From positions 310,001-374,000 of the forward strand of contig JAEUMQ010000007.1 in the NCBI GenBank assembly GCA_016791425.1: a DNA stretch of 64,000 bases, given 5' to 3'. This stretch comes from Hyphomonadaceae bacterium. GTDB taxonomy: Bacteria > Pseudomonadota > Alphaproteobacteria > Caulobacterales > Aquidulcibacteraceae. How positions within the stretch are numbered: the first letter of the stretch is position 1; every line of letters starts with the position of its first letter. Below the pieces are notes generated by a model that made no database searches, had not been told where the DNA came from, and saw only the letters and a list, made by a program, of their open reading frames with translations. Below, piece by piece: positions 63,894 through 64,000 of the stretch. Made by a program: the position numbers and the translations under genes.

Positions 63894-64000
63894 GCGTTTG
63901 GCGGCCTCCGCGCCGGAACCTCAAAAATGAGGCTACCCACTGCTTTTGCCGAAGCCACCTCTGCCTGATCACGACGCCAATATGGCTTACACCAGGTCCA
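63894..64000. other. Window end, no gene recognised
   Basis: The last 107 nt hold a weak small inverted repeat (CCTCA-aaaa-TGAGG at 63918-63931). No start of a further gene is recognised. Confidence 0.5.

Overview
The window is a GC-rich, densely coding stretch of an alphaproteobacterial chromosome from the region around the replication origin. Gene content and order resemble the origin region of Caulobacterales: dnaK-dnaJ, then dnaQ/secB and coaE-aroE-maf-DUF299 on one side of a hemE-adjacent gap, and hemH-hemJ-rho-mnmE-mnmG-rsmG-parA-parB-holA-lptE-leuS-DUF3576, an NtrZ-like gene and a CenR-like regulator on the other. I would place the organism in or near Caulobacterales. Genus cannot be read from the sequence.

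Layout. 1-6.9 kb: a PPC-domain secreted protein cut by the window edge, aldo/keto reductase, Ste24-type protease, pyrE, a Tat-type dienelactone hydrolase, a MetE-like protein and alkB. 7-10.5 kb: dnaK behind a good sigma32-type promoter, then dnaJ. 10.8-18 kb: DUF2339 membrane protein overlapping dapB, DUF2244 protein, nth, lipoprotein/ATP-grasp pair, PfkB kinase. 18-23 kb: a GltD-like flavin/Fe-S oxidoreductase with both subunits of a 2-oxoacid:acceptor oxidoreductase. 23.3 kb: a lower-GC orphan gene. 24-29.3 kb: hslV, an inserted membrane protein, hslU, and an EAL protein with a degenerate GGDEF domain. 29.4-32.8 kb: hisB-hisH-hisA-hisF-hisE. 32.8-38.5 kb: Smr, Tim44-like, secB, dnaQ, coaE, aroE, maf, DUF299. 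38.45-38.76 kb: probable oriC. 38.8-43.4 kb: hemE, a small colicin E5-like RNase gene with an overlapping partner, hemH, hemJ, rho. 43.7-49.6 kb: GST, an orphan gene, quinone reductase, GDPD lipoprotein, a second dienelactone hydrolase, DUF6489 protein and mnmE. 49.6-55.4 kb: two parS-like sites, mnmG, rsmG, parA, an antisense DUF559 gene, parB. 55.6-61 kb: small membrane protein, holA, lptE, leuS, DUF3576 lipoprotein. 61.3-63.9 kb: NtrZ-like protein, thiamine-phosphate-synthase-like protein, yggS, CenR-like regulator.

The most unusual feature is a large set of short palindromic repeats in most intergenic gaps. Family A has two hairpins. The second stem differs in sequence between copies but stays self-complementary, so base pairing appears to be conserved. 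Families B and C have one hairpin and a purine-rich tail. In two places the B tail sits where the Shine-Dalgarno sequence of the next gene must be. A different element (family D, inverted ends) is inserted in frame inside mnmG and again at the mnmG/rsmG junction. Repeats also split the his operon, flank the gene separating parA from parB, and supply the C-terminus of one orphan protein.

Other points of interest are the colicin E5-like RNase/partner pair between hemE and hemH, the probable oriC and parS sites, an apparent CTG start for mnmE, the hslV-membrane protein-hslU arrangement, and antisense overlaps such as nth with an ATP-grasp gene. No tRNA, rRNA, CRISPR array, transposase or prophage was recognised.
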